Below are positions 1 to 6,638 of a DNA stretch of 22,314 nt, piece after piece. The position numbers and the translations under genes are program-made. The stretch's first letter is position 1. Each line of letters starts with the position of its first letter. The stretch comes from an uncultured Syntrophobacterales bacterium (GTDB lineage: Bacteria; Desulfobacterota; Syntrophia; Syntrophales; UBA5619). The notes beneath the pieces are model-generated. The model saw only the letters and a list, made by a program, of their open reading frames with translations. It was not told where the DNA came from and did not search any database. Location of the stretch: NCBI GenBank assembly GCA_903903205.1, contig CAIUXU010000038.1:1-22314 (forward strand), given 5' to 3'.

Positions 1-70
1 ATGGCGTTTAACCCTCAAATCTGAGGGGAACGGCACAATGGAACGTAAACCAGAGGGGAGGTGAATCAGA

Positions 71-259
71 ATGGGAGTTTATAAATTGGATGAAATCGCG
101 GCTATTATTGTCGAAGGCGGAAACATCGTGTGCATAGATTGTGCGACCGATGAGGAAATGAACGCATTGACAGCGGAGGGTATCATAGAAAAAAGCGTAC
201 TCGAAAACGACGATACAATTTATTTCTGTGACCGGTGCAAGAAAAGAATCCTTGCGTAA
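71..259 (+). CDS. Small protein with two CxxC pairs, function unknown
   Basis: I do not recognise a named family. The 62-residue product has one CxxC pair in the middle (CIDC, about residues 21-24) and a second near the C-terminus (CDRC, about residues 53-56). This spacing suggests a single zinc-ribbon or zinc-knuckle unit. The segment between the pairs is acidic. There is no signal peptide or membrane segment. A very strong ribosome-binding site (GAGGGGAGGTGA, 53-64) precedes the ATG, which supports real translation. It sits in the accessory-looking patch beside a MobC-like gene, so a mobile-element origin is plausible. Zinc binding is inference from the cysteine pattern alone. Confidence 0.6.
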   Translation: MGVYKLDEIAAIIVEGGNIVCIDCATDEEMNALTAEGIIEKSVLENDDTIYFCDRCKKRILA

Positions 260-274
260 GGCAGTATGAACATC

Positions 275-308
275 GGCAGTGACCGGCGAGCAGTCTCCGG
301 TCACTGCC
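275..308. other. Perfect 12-bp inverted repeat (hairpin)
   Basis: The arms GGCAGTGACCGG (275-286) and CCGGTCACTGCC (297-308) are perfectly complementary around a 10-nt loop. The repeat lies between the di-CxxC gene and the MobC-like gene. There is no T-tract on either side, so it is not a textbook intrinsic terminator. It could be an mRNA-stabilising hairpin, a protein-binding operator, or a structured site left by a mobile element. Confidence 0.7.
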
Positions 309-323
309 TGAGAGGGGGGAAAG

Positions 324-626
324 ATGGACCACGGGGAGAAGGTCAAAGAGTTAGAGGCACGGGAGCGAAATTTGATGTGTCAAACTGTTGACGGCGCACG
401 AACGGGGGCCGTATCGGACGCCTTGCGCGGGGAGCTGGCAGAGGTCCGGGCGGTCTTGAAGGCAGCAAGGCGGGTTGCTACGATGGACGCCAAACGAACC
501 GAACCGAAGTTGACCCGGAAAATCAGTTTCCTTTTGCCGGAAAGCGAGTTTCAAGACTTGACCAGGAGGGCGGCGGAATCAGGAGTTGAATTGTCAGCGT
601 ATATCAGAAGCCGGTTGAGACCTTGA
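324..626 (+). CDS. MobC-like / ribbon-helix-helix small protein
   Basis: The 100-residue product has a charged helical N-terminal half (about residues 1-55) that could form a coiled coil. The C-terminal 40 residues look like the strand-helix-helix of relaxosome accessory proteins of the MobC/RHH type: a basic strand (KISFLLPESEF), a helix (DLTRRAAESG), then the typical LSAYIRSRL ending. RHH proteins bind DNA as dimers through the short strand. MobC proteins help a relaxase act at oriT, but no relaxase is present here. It could equally be a CopG-type regulator. The ribosome-binding site is GAGAGGGGGGAAAG just before the ATG. The hairpin at 275-308 is a natural candidate target. Confidence 0.55.
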   Translation: MDHGEKVKELEARERNLMCQTVDGARTGAVSDALRGELAEVRAVLKAARRVATMDAKRTEPKLTRKISFLLPESEFQDLTRRAAESGVELSAYIRSRLRP

Positions 627-930
627 CCGGGATAATGTCCGCCATAATTATGCGACAAATCACGACTGGATCATTTTGCAGGAAAACCATGATAAATATG
701 CTATGTTTTTCAATCGGTTATGGCTGTTTTGGGGTTTTCCTCCACTTCATATCGGATGTCACATAAGTGATGTTATGTAAACTTTCATATTTTGCCCTTG
801 CTCCACTTTACCCCTTAAAACAGGCATCCGCCTCCACTTTAAGGAAAACCACTGTAAAACCGCCATAAAACCGCTATCCCTCTGGGGCTAAACGTAATGG
901 ATGCACGTTTACTACCGGTAATGGCGATGC
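627..930. other. Gene-free AT-rich stretch in the accessory patch
   Basis: I find no credible coding sequence here. The segment is clearly more AT-rich than the operons to the right, especially 650-800. It contains a spaced inverted repeat, ACATAA (761-766) with TTATGT (773-778), and three copies of a decamer described separately. GGTTTTCC (733-740) is also repeated in inverted form as GGAAAACC at 681-688 and 843-850. It looks like remnant mobile DNA. Confidence 0.4.
740..841. repeat. Three copies of the decamer CTCCACTTYA
   Basis: CTCCACTTCA is at 740-749 and CTCCACTTTA at 801-810 and 832-841, all in the same orientation. Multiple short direct repeats near one terminus occur in IS21-family insertion sequences, so this may be a left-over element end. 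No istA or istB gene is present in the window, so that reading is weak. Confidence 0.35.
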
Positions 931-1319
931 ATGGCGGGCATCCTGCTTGACGCTGAGGTGAGGATGGGGGAGATATTGGAGGCGATACCACGGCAAGCGT
1001 CTTACACTGGCTTCTCCGAGCGGAAGGCAGTGCTCCCCCCCGAAATAAAAAAGCGACTTCCGGAAGTGGAAGATGCTTTTTGCCGGACGAAATCACCCAC
1101 AAGGCATCCCACCAGGCACAAACACTATCCGCGAACAAGGACATCGTAGAGCAGGCCATCCGCCGACAGGATGAACCAACAGACAGCCCGAACCATGAAC
1201 GGCGCACCATGGCTTTCCTGTCACGGCGAACCGCCACTACCGACGAACCGAACAACCCGCTTTCCGGCGAACATGATCCTGATCGGCGGTGGGGAATCTC
1301 GAAACTGTTACAATCGTAA
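931..1319 (+). pseudogene. Frameshifted remnant of a mobile-element accessory gene
   Basis: Two reading frames together resemble one protein. Frame 1 (from 931) gives AEVRMGEILEAIP and later KAVLPPEIKK; it then loses similarity. The other frame, from about 1080, continues with KASHQAQTLSANKDIVEQAI. From memory, plasmid and phage-like accessory proteins carry an AE.R.GE.L motif followed by LPP.I..K and SHQAQ..A..P.IVE in that order. The switch of frame near 1075-1085 and a run of seven C at about 1033-1039 fit indel decay. The distal part after about 1190 matches nothing I know. The family has no firm function, so the call rests on motif order only. Confidence 0.4.
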
Positions 1320-1374
1320 CACCCCTCTCCGAATTTTCCAGAGGTTGGAAGTACGGTTGGAAATGGTTTTTCAG

Positions 1375-1412
1375 AAAAAGAAAAAGGGGCCGGAAAACAT
1401 CCCGAACCCCTT
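1375..1412 (-). terminator. Intrinsic terminator after tRNA-Glu
   Basis: Read on the minus strand, AAGGGG (1412-1407) pairs with CCCCTT (1389-1384). An inner CGG/CCG pair may extend the stem. The T-rich run TTTTTCTTTTTC follows at 1385-1374. It begins about 11 nt past the encoded CCA of tRNA-Glu and is the natural end of the gltX/tRNA transcript. Confidence 0.7.
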
Positions 1413-1422
1413 GTTTTTCTTT

Positions 1423-1497
1423 TGGTAGTCCCACGGGGGCTTGAACCCCGGTTTCCGGCGTGAGAGGCCAGCGTCCTAACCACTAGACGATGGGACC
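1423..1497 (-). tRNA. tRNA-Glu (anticodon CUC)
   Basis: The minus strand folds as a full cloverleaf. The acceptor arm is GGTCCCA with TGGGACT (a G-U closing pair). The D stem is GTCT with GGAC. The anticodon stem is CTGGC with GCCGG around the loop CTCTCAC, placing CTC at positions 34-36, which reads GAG. The T stem is CGGGG with CCCCG around TTCAAGC. The discriminator A and an encoded CCA end at 1423. It lies 127 nt downstream of gltX on the same strand, and decayed mobile DNA begins just beyond its 3' end. Confidence 0.93.
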
Positions 1498-1522
1498 ATG
1501 TTTGGGGTTGTAGCGCTGTATC

Positions 1523-1550
1523 CAGGCCGGACAACCCCTTGTCCGGCCTG
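1523..1550. other. Perfect 12-bp hairpin between gltX and tRNA-Glu
   Basis: CAGGCCGGACAA (1523-1534) and TTGTCCGGCCTG (1539-1550) pair perfectly around a CCCC tetraloop. No T-tract follows on the minus strand, so termination after gltX is doubtful. It could be a processing or stability element separating the mRNA from the tRNA. A weak minus-strand promoter (TTGTCC, 16-nt spacer, TACAAC) overlaps its right arm and might drive the tRNA separately. Confidence 0.65.
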
Positions 1551-1624
1551 TGAACGATCCTCCAATAGCAACCCCAGAGGAACTTGTCTTCTAATGAATG
1601 ATAGCGAAATTGTCAAGGCCAAAA

Positions 1625-3034
1625 TCAACTGTCGACCTTGATCTGCTCGATCGCCCGCCGGATTTTCCGCATCACCCGTTCCTTCCCCAAGGTAACCATT
1701 ACCTCGTCGATCCCGGGACTCACTGTCTTCCCCGTCAGGGCGACGCGGAGCGCCTGAGCGATCCATTTGAGCTTCGTCCCCCGCTCTTCGGCCAGGGCCC
1801 GAAGAAAGTTCTCCAACCCATCCTTTGTGTAGTCAGCGATGTCGGGAATCCGCTCGACAACGACCTTCAGGTGGCCGGCATACTCCGGTGTCAGGAATTT
1901 CGCCGCCGCCTCCGGCTCGTAATCCACATCTTCCCGAAAGAAGAAAGAGCCTGAATCGGCCATCTCTACGAGGGTTCTCGACCGCGTCCGGAGGTTCTCC
2001 ACCGCTTGCGAGACATACCGGCGATCCGATACATCGAAGCCCTTCTTTACCCAGAAAGGGGTTGCCAGCTCTGGCAGTTTTTCACCCGGACAGGCCGTGA
2101 TGTAATGCTGGTTCAACCAGAGAAGCTTCTCCGGATTGAAGACCGCCGGCGATTTTCCCACCGCCTCCAGCGAAAACGCTTGGACGAGTTCCTCCGTCGT
2201 GAAGATCTCCTGATCGCCATGCGACCAGCCGAGCCGAACCAGGTAGTTTACCAACGCCTCCGGCAAGTACCCCATCTCCTGATAGGCCATCACCGATGTC
2301 GCCCCGTGACGCTTGCTGAGCCTCGCCTTGTCGGAACCCAGGATCATCGGGACATGACCGAACAGCGGCACCTCACACCCCAATGCCTCGTAGATCAGCA
2401 TCTGCTTCGGGGTATTGTTCACATGGTCGTCCCCTCGGATGACGTGGGTGATTCCCATCTGGGCATCATCGACAACGACCGCGAAGTTGTAGGTCGGGTA
2501 TCCGTCGGCCCGCTCGATGATCAGGTCGTCCAGCTCCTCGTTGCTGAAGGAAATTGCCCCCTTGATCAGGTCGCGCATGACGGTCACGCCCACATCCGGG
2601 CAACGGAACCGCACAACCGACTCCGGCGACCGGCTCAACCCCCTGTCCCGGCAGATCCCGTCATATTTTGGTTTCCGCCCCTCGGCTAGGGCCTTCTTCC
2701 GCTTGGCATCCAGAACCTCGGGCGAGCAGGTACAGTAGTAGGCCTTCCCCTCGTCGATCAACTTCTGCACCATCTCCCGGTGGATGTCCACCCGCTCCGC
2801 TTGGAAGTATGGTCCTTCGTCCCAGTTCAACCCGAGCCAGGTCATCGCGTCCAGGATCGCCTGTGTCGATTCATCCGTCGAGCGCGCCTGGTCGGTATCT
2901 TCGATCCTGAGGATGAACGTGCCTCCGCATCGCCGCGTATAGAGCCAGTTGAACAGGGCTGTCCGCGCACCACCGATATGGAGGAAGCCGGTCGGCGACG
3001 GGGCAAAACGTGTTCTCACCATGTCTTTCGTCAT
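1625..3034 (-). CDS. gltX: Glutamyl-tRNA synthetase
   Basis: The product charges tRNA-Glu with glutamate in the cytoplasm. This is a class I synthetase of 469 residues, a normal length. The ATP-site signature HIGG is at residues 19-22 after APSPTG, and the second signature RLSKR is at about 238-242. Residues C101, C103 and C128 with the YDGIC context match the zinc-binding insert of bacterial GltX. The C-terminal anticodon-binding part is complete. The chosen ATG has AGGTGA upstream on the minus strand; an internal ATG four codons later lacks a clear site. Whether the enzyme also charges tRNA-Gln cannot be told from sequence alone. A tRNA-Glu gene lies downstream on the same strand. Confidence 0.97.
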   Translation of the reverse strand: MTKDMVRTRFAPSPTGFLHIGGARTALFNWLYTRRCGGTFILRIEDTDQARSTDESTQAILDAMTWLGLNWDEGPYFQAERVDIHREMVQKLIDEGKAYYCTCSPEVLDAKRKKALAEGRKPKYDGICRDRGLSRSPESVVRFRCPDVGVTVMRDLIKGAISFSNEELDDLIIERADGYPTYNFAVVVDDAQMGITHVIRGDDHVNNTPKQMLIYEALGCEVPLFGHVPMILGSDKARLSKRHGATSVMAYQEMGYLPEALVNYLVRLGWSHGDQEIFTTEELVQAFSLEAVGKSPAVFNPEKLLWLNQHYITACPGEKLPELATPFWVKKGFDVSDRRYVSQAVENLRTRSRTLVEMADSGSFFFREDVDYEPEAAAKFLTPEYAGHLKVVVERIPDIADYTKDGLENFLRALAEERGTKLKWIAQALRVALTGKTVSPGIDEVMVTLGKERVMRKIRRAIEQIKVDS

Positions 3035-3115
3035 CTTTCATCACCTGATGGAAATTGTTTCCGCCGGAAATGATATCATCCAGAAGCGGTCTGATCTTTG
3101 CACGAAACGCTACAG

Positions 3116-3145
3116 CATATAGGTCCACACGTGATCTTTTGTCAA
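3116..3145 (-). promoter_or_regulatory. Promoter for gltX
   Basis: On the minus strand a perfect TTGACA (3145-3140) is followed after 18 nt by TATATG (3121-3116). Transcription would start near 3109, giving a leader of about 75 nt before the gltX ATG. This is a sigma-70-type motif match only. Confidence 0.5.
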
Positions 3146-3199
3146 GGCGGATTTGCTAGACATCCCACTTCATAATCCCCAATCACCCTGAAATTATGC

Positions 3200-3228
3200 T
3201 TGACAATTGAGCCCATTTATAATCTACT
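3200..3228 (+). promoter_or_regulatory. Promoter for the yceD-rpmF-fabD run
   Basis: A perfect TTGACA (3200-3205) is followed after 17 nt by TCTACT (3223-3228). A better -10 box, TATAAT (3218-3223), lies only 12 nt away, so the exact pairing is uncertain. It diverges from the gltX promoter, and the two -35 boxes are 54 nt apart. Confidence 0.45.
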
Positions 3229-3296
3229 TCCACCCTTTATTCGGTATCTCTCCGTTTGGGGGAGGAACCATTTTTAACGGTGGGAAAGGGATTTTT

Positions 3297-3830
3297 TTGA
3301 AGATCAACGTCAGCAACATCCCCGAGGGGGGAATAAACCTCCGATTCGAAAGGAATGGAGAATGGTTCCGGCAGCGCCTGCCGGAGACAGGATCGGAGGG
3401 GGGGTTCGTCCTTAACCGGGTTGACGTCGCCTGCGCCGTCCGGAGGATGAAAGAAAATGTCTTTCTCGAAGGAAGCGTTGCAACCGCCGCGGAGATGCCC
3501 TGCAGTCGCTGCCTTGAAACGACCCATTTGTCGCTTCAATCCCCGTTCCATTATACGTTCGCCCCTCCCCCTTCCCTGCCGCAAGAGGATGTGGAGCTGA
3601 GCGCAACAGATCTCGATTTCGCGTACTACGAGGAGGATGTAATCGATCTGGACGCGACGGTCTTCGAACAGATTCTGCTCCAGATTCCATTTAAACCGCT
3701 CTGCGCGGAGTCCTGCCGAGGGCTTTGTCCCCATTGCGGCGCCAACCTGAATGCGACAAGTTGCGATTGTCGGGGCGAACTCCCCGATGAACGACTTGCG
3801 ATTTTGAAACAATTCAAAGCTCAACCTTAA
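3297..3830 (+). CDS. yceD: DUF177 / YceD family protein
   Basis: The product is a 177-residue YceD/DUF177 protein. The family is almost always encoded directly before rpmF and has been linked to 23S rRNA and large-subunit biogenesis, but its exact role is poorly defined. The signature is clear: CSRCL in the middle, then the C-terminal zinc-like block with C..SCRGLCPHCGANLN and CDC. I chose TTG at 3297 because GGGAAAGGG (3282-3290) sits at proper distance and the protein then begins LKINVSNIP, as family members do. An upstream ATG in frame at 3207 would overlap the promoter and add a segment of unlikely composition. Confidence 0.9.
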   Translation: MKINVSNIPEGGINLRFERNGEWFRQRLPETGSEGGFVLNRVDVACAVRRMKENVFLEGSVATAAEMPCSRCLETTHLSLQSPFHYTFAPPPSLPQEDVELSATDLDFAYYEEDVIDLDATVFEQILLQIPFKPLCAESCRGLCPHCGANLNATSCDCRGELPDERLAILKQFKAQP

Positions 3831-3850
3831 GGAGAGAGGGGTTACACATT

Positions 3851-4036
3851 ATGGCAAATCCAATCAAGAGACATTCCAAATCCAGAAAAAACATGAGAAG
3901 GGCGCACGATTTCCTGAAGCCGGTCATCGCTTCCGCATGTCCGCAATGCCATGAACCCAAGCTGCCCCACCATGTCTGCCCCAACTGCGGCGCTTACAGG
4001 GGCAGGGAAATCGTCCCGATCGAAAAATCATCCTGA
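3851..4036 (+). CDS. rpmF: Large ribosomal subunit protein bL32
   Basis: This is the 61-residue bL32 protein of the 50S subunit. It begins MANPIKRHSKSRKNMRRAH, the conserved basic segment that contacts rRNA. It carries CPQC and CPNC, the zinc-binding (C+) form of the protein rather than the zinc-free paralogue. It lies 20 nt after yceD with AAGGAGAGAGGGG ahead of the ATG. Organisms that also encode a cysteine-free copy can swap the two under zinc limitation; no second copy is in the window. Confidence 0.97.
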   Translation: MANPIKRHSKSRKNMRRAHDFLKPVIASACPQCHEPKLPHHVCPNCGAYRGREIVPIEKSS

Positions 4037-4058
4037 ACCACCGGAAGAGGGAGCATCC

Positions 4059-4997
4059 ATGGGCAGATTCGCTCTTGTATTTCCGGGACAGGGATCGCAG
4101 CACCCCGGGATGGGTCAGGACCTGTATCGCGGACATCAGAGCGTGAGAGACCTGTTTGCTGAGGCCGGAAATGTTTTCGGCATGGACATGGTTTCGCTTT
4201 GTTTCACGGGACCTCAGGAACTTCTCGATCTGACGGTGAATACGCAGACCGCCGTCCTCACGATGGAGATTGCCGCCTGGCTTGCTTTTTCCGAGCGAGT
4301 GGCGGTGAAACCGTTTGTAATGGCAGGTCACAGCCTCGGGGAGTATGCCGCCCTGCATGCGGCAGGCGCTATTGGCCTGCGCGAATGCCTTTCCGCTGTC
4401 CATCGGAGGGCACAGCTTCACCAGGAGGCCGTTCCCGTTGGCGAAGGCGCGATGGCAGCGATTCTTGGCCTCCCACAGGAGGAAGTGGAGGCGTTGTGCC
4501 GTGAACGCGACGCGGAAGATCATGCCGTGGCCATCTCGATCGAAAATGCCCCCGGCCAGATCGTCATCTCCGGGCACGCGGAAGCGGTTTCAGAGGTTAT
4601 CACAGCGGCAGGAACCAGAGAAGGCGCCCGGGCGGTCCTTCTTCCGATCAGCGTCCCCTGCCACTGTCGGCTCCTGCAAAGGGCTGCCGAACAGTTCGCG
4701 ACCACTCTTGGAGAAATCGAGTTCCGGAATTGCGAGCCACCCGTCATTCCCAACTGCGACCCCTTGTCTCTCCACTCACCGGATCGGACGCAGGAATTTC
4801 TTGTTCGCCAGATCACATCCCCCGTTCGTTGGAGAGAAACGATCACAAGGATGGCAGAGATGGGTGTCGACACCATCGTGGAGATTGGCCCCAAAAGGAT
4901 CCTTTCCGGACTCATCCGGCGGATCGACCGGCGGTTCCGCCTCCTCAACGTTGAAGATGAGGCGTCGCTGGAAATGACCGCAGCGGCATTGAATTAA
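4059..4997 (+). CDS. fabD: Malonyl-CoA:ACP transacylase
   Basis: The enzyme moves malonyl from CoA to acyl carrier protein, supplying the elongation unit of type II fatty acid synthesis. The 312-residue product has the N-terminal GQGSQ oxyanion-hole motif at 10-14 and the nucleophile elbow GHSLGEYAA with Ser92. The catalytic-His-like region (PCHC) follows near residue 205. The ATG at 4059 follows GGAAGAGGGAG and begins MGRFALVFPGQG, as in homologues; the frame stays open further upstream but overlaps rpmF. The gene follows rpmF by 22 nt. In many bacteria plsX and fabH lie between rpmF and fabD; they do not here. Confidence 0.96.
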   Translation: MGRFALVFPGQGSQHPGMGQDLYRGHQSVRDLFAEAGNVFGMDMVSLCFTGPQELLDLTVNTQTAVLTMEIAAWLAFSERVAVKPFVMAGHSLGEYAALHAAGAIGLRECLSAVHRRAQLHQEAVPVGEGAMAAILGLPQEEVEALCRERDAEDHAVAISIENAPGQIVISGHAEAVSEVITAAGTREGARAVLLPISVPCHCRLLQRAAEQFATTLGEIEFRNCEPPVIPNCDPLSLHSPDRTQEFLVRQITSPVRWRETITRMAEMGVDTIVEIGPKRILSGLIRRIDRRFRLLNVEDEASLEMTAAALN

Positions 4998-5007
4998 GGA
5001 GATTGTT

Positions 5008-5253
5008 ATGACACTGGAAGAAAAAGTCACCAGCATTATCGTGGAGCAACTGGATGTTACAAAGGAGGAGTGCGTTCCTGAAGCCTCGTTTATTGACGAT
5101 CTGGGAGCCGATTCCCTCGACCTCGTCGAACTGATCATGGAGATGGAGGAAACCTTCGATATCCAGATCGCCGACAACGAACTCCAGCAGATCCGCTCAA
5201 TCAAGGATGTTTTGGATTACCTTCGGAACAAGGACGTCGCATGGCATGAGTAG
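5008..5253 (+). CDS. acpP: Acyl carrier protein
   Basis: This is an 81-residue, strongly acidic carrier protein that holds growing fatty acyl chains on a 4'-phosphopantetheine arm. The attachment motif GADSLDLVE places the modified serine at residue 36. The four-helix pattern of the family and the usual length are intact. The ribosome-binding site AAGGAG (4996-5001) overlaps the fabD stop codon, so the two genes are probably translated together. fabG, commonly between fabD and acpP, is absent. Confidence 0.97.
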   Translation: MTLEEKVTSIIVEQLDVTKEECVPEASFIDDLGADSLDLVELIMEMEETFDIQIADNELQQIRSIKDVLDYLRNKDVAWHE

Positions 5254-5255
5254 CC

Positions 5256-5333
5256 TTCGACAAGTTCAGACCCGATAGCCGTTCGCCCCATCTTGTTTAA
5301 GAGCATGAGCTGCGATCCTGTCGGGTAGTCGAA
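5256..5333. other. Two-part inverted repeat in the acpP-fabF gap
   Basis: The gap of 141 nt carries two nested inverted repeats: TTCGAC (5256-5261) with GTCGAA (5328-5333), and ACCCGA (5270-5275) with TCGGGT (5321-5326). The loop between them is about 45 nt. As RNA this could form a long hairpin between acpP and fabF, which may help set the high acpP to fabF mRNA ratio. No T-tract is present. No coding sequence is seen in the gap. Confidence 0.4.
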
Positions 5334-5394
5334 TGGCAGCCGAGAAGCCACCACAGAAGGCTTGTGATCCAACGCGGCACAAAGGGAGGAACGG

Positions 5395-6636
5395 TTGAAA
5401 AGAAGGGTTGTAATAACAGGCATGGGCGCCGTCACACCGCTCGGCAACACCGTCGCAGAGACTTGGGAGGGGATCTGCCACGGAAGATCTGGCGTCGCGC
5501 CCATCACCCGCTTTGACTGCACGGCCTTCGAGACGAAGATCGCCGGCGAGGTCAAGGGGTTCGACCCGCTCCAGTATGTGGGCAAAAAAGAGCTGCGGCG
5601 TTTCGATGATTTCATCATCTACGCCCTGGCTGCCGCCGAAATGGCCATGGCCGACGCCGGACTGATCATCGACGAGCAAATGGCGGAACGGACCGGTGTG
5701 ATCATCGGCTCCGCCATCGGTGGTTTGGCAACGATTGAGAAGGAAAAAGAGGCGATCTTCCTGGGAGGACCTCGAAAGATGGCCACCTTTACTATCCCCG
5801 CCGTACTGGCCAACCTCGCCGCCGGTCATGTCTCGATTAGGTTCCAGGCGAAAGGACCGATCAGCTGCACCGTGACGGCCTGCGCTTCAGGAAGCTGCGC
5901 CATCGGGGACGCCGCCCGGGTCATCGCCAACGGTTACGCCGATATCATGATCGCCGGAGGAGTGGAGGCGGCAGTTACCCCTCTCTGTGTTGCCGGATTC
6001 AATGCAATGAGGGCGCTCTCCCGGCGCAACGACGAGCCACAAAGGGCAAGCCGCCCTTTTGAGCGCGACCGCGACGGTTTTGTGATTGGAGAGGGTTCAG
6101 GGGTCGTCGTCCTCGAGGCCCTGTCGCATGCGCAGGAACGGGGCGCCCGGATCCAGGGTGAACTTGCAGGCTATGGCGTCACAAGCGACGCCTTTCACAT
6201 GGTTGCCCCACCGCCGGGGCATGAGGGCGCCGCCCGCAGCATGAAGGCCGCCCTGCAAGATGCGGTAATGGATGCCGCCGAAGTCGACTACATCAATGCC
6301 CACGGAACCTCCACACCCCTGAATGACGTCTGCGAAACGGAAGCCATCAAGACGCTCTTCGCCAAACACGCGCAGAGACTTGCCATCAGTTCGACGAAAT
6401 CAATGACAGGCCACATGCTTGGCGCGGCCGGAGCGGTGGAGGCGATCCTTTGCCTGAAGGCGATCGCCGAGGGGGTGCTCCCCCCAACGATCAACCTGGA
6501 TCACCCTGACCCAGCCTGTGACCTGGACTACGTCCCCCATCAGGCAAGAAAGAAGGAGATTCGGACGGCGATGTCCAACACCTTTGGCTTCGGCGGGGTG
6601 AATGCCGTCCTGATCTTCCGAAAATTTGAGGAATAG
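5395..6636 (+). CDS. fabF: 3-oxoacyl-[ACP] synthase II
   Basis: FabF condenses malonyl-ACP with acyl-ACP in the elongation cycle. The 413-residue product has the complete KAS II active site: Cys163 in ACASGS, His303 in NAHGTSTPLND, Lys335 and His340 in TKSMTGHMLGAAGA, and the C-terminal SNTFGFGGVNA. Translation starts at TTG 5395, set by AAGGGAGGA (5382-5390) and by the family-like start KRRVVITGMGAVTPLG. The length is typical. Together with fabD and acpP it forms the fatty acid part of this run. Confidence 0.97.
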   Translation: MKRRVVITGMGAVTPLGNTVAETWEGICHGRSGVAPITRFDCTAFETKIAGEVKGFDPLQYVGKKELRRFDDFIIYALAAAEMAMADAGLIIDEQMAERTGVIIGSAIGGLATIEKEKEAIFLGGPRKMATFTIPAVLANLAAGHVSIRFQAKGPISCTVTACASGSCAIGDAARVIANGYADIMIAGGVEAAVTPLCVAGFNAMRALSRRNDEPQRASRPFERDRDGFVIGEGSGVVVLEALSHAQERGARIQGELAGYGVTSDAFHMVAPPPGHEGAARSMKAALQDAVMDAAEVDYINAHGTSTPLNDVCETEAIKTLFAKHAQRLAISSTKSMTGHMLGAAGAVEAILCLKAIAEGVLPPTINLDHPDPACDLDYVPHQARKKEIRTAMSNTFGFGGVNAVLIFRKFEE

Positions 6637-6638
6637 GA

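Noticed and set aside
1..24. Possible tail of an upstream gene ending in TGA at 22-24
   Set aside because: Only seven codons are visible, so neither frame nor identity can be supported.
38..64. Eight-codon ORF (MERKPEGR) just upstream of the first gene
   Set aside because: It overlaps the ribosome-binding site of the 71-259 gene; too short to separate a leader peptide from chance.
740..841. CRISPR array
   Set aside because: The three repeats are only 10 nt, spacing is unequal (61 and 31 nt), and no cas genes are present.
1306..1321. TGTTAC-AATC-GTAACA palindrome
   Set aside because: A 6-bp palindrome downstream of the tRNA terminator with no gene to regulate; could easily be chance.
839..1534. 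231-codon minus-strand frame over the accessory patch and the tRNA
   Set aside because: It runs through the tRNA-Glu gene and its terminator, has low-complexity Ser/Arg/Pro composition and matches no known motif.
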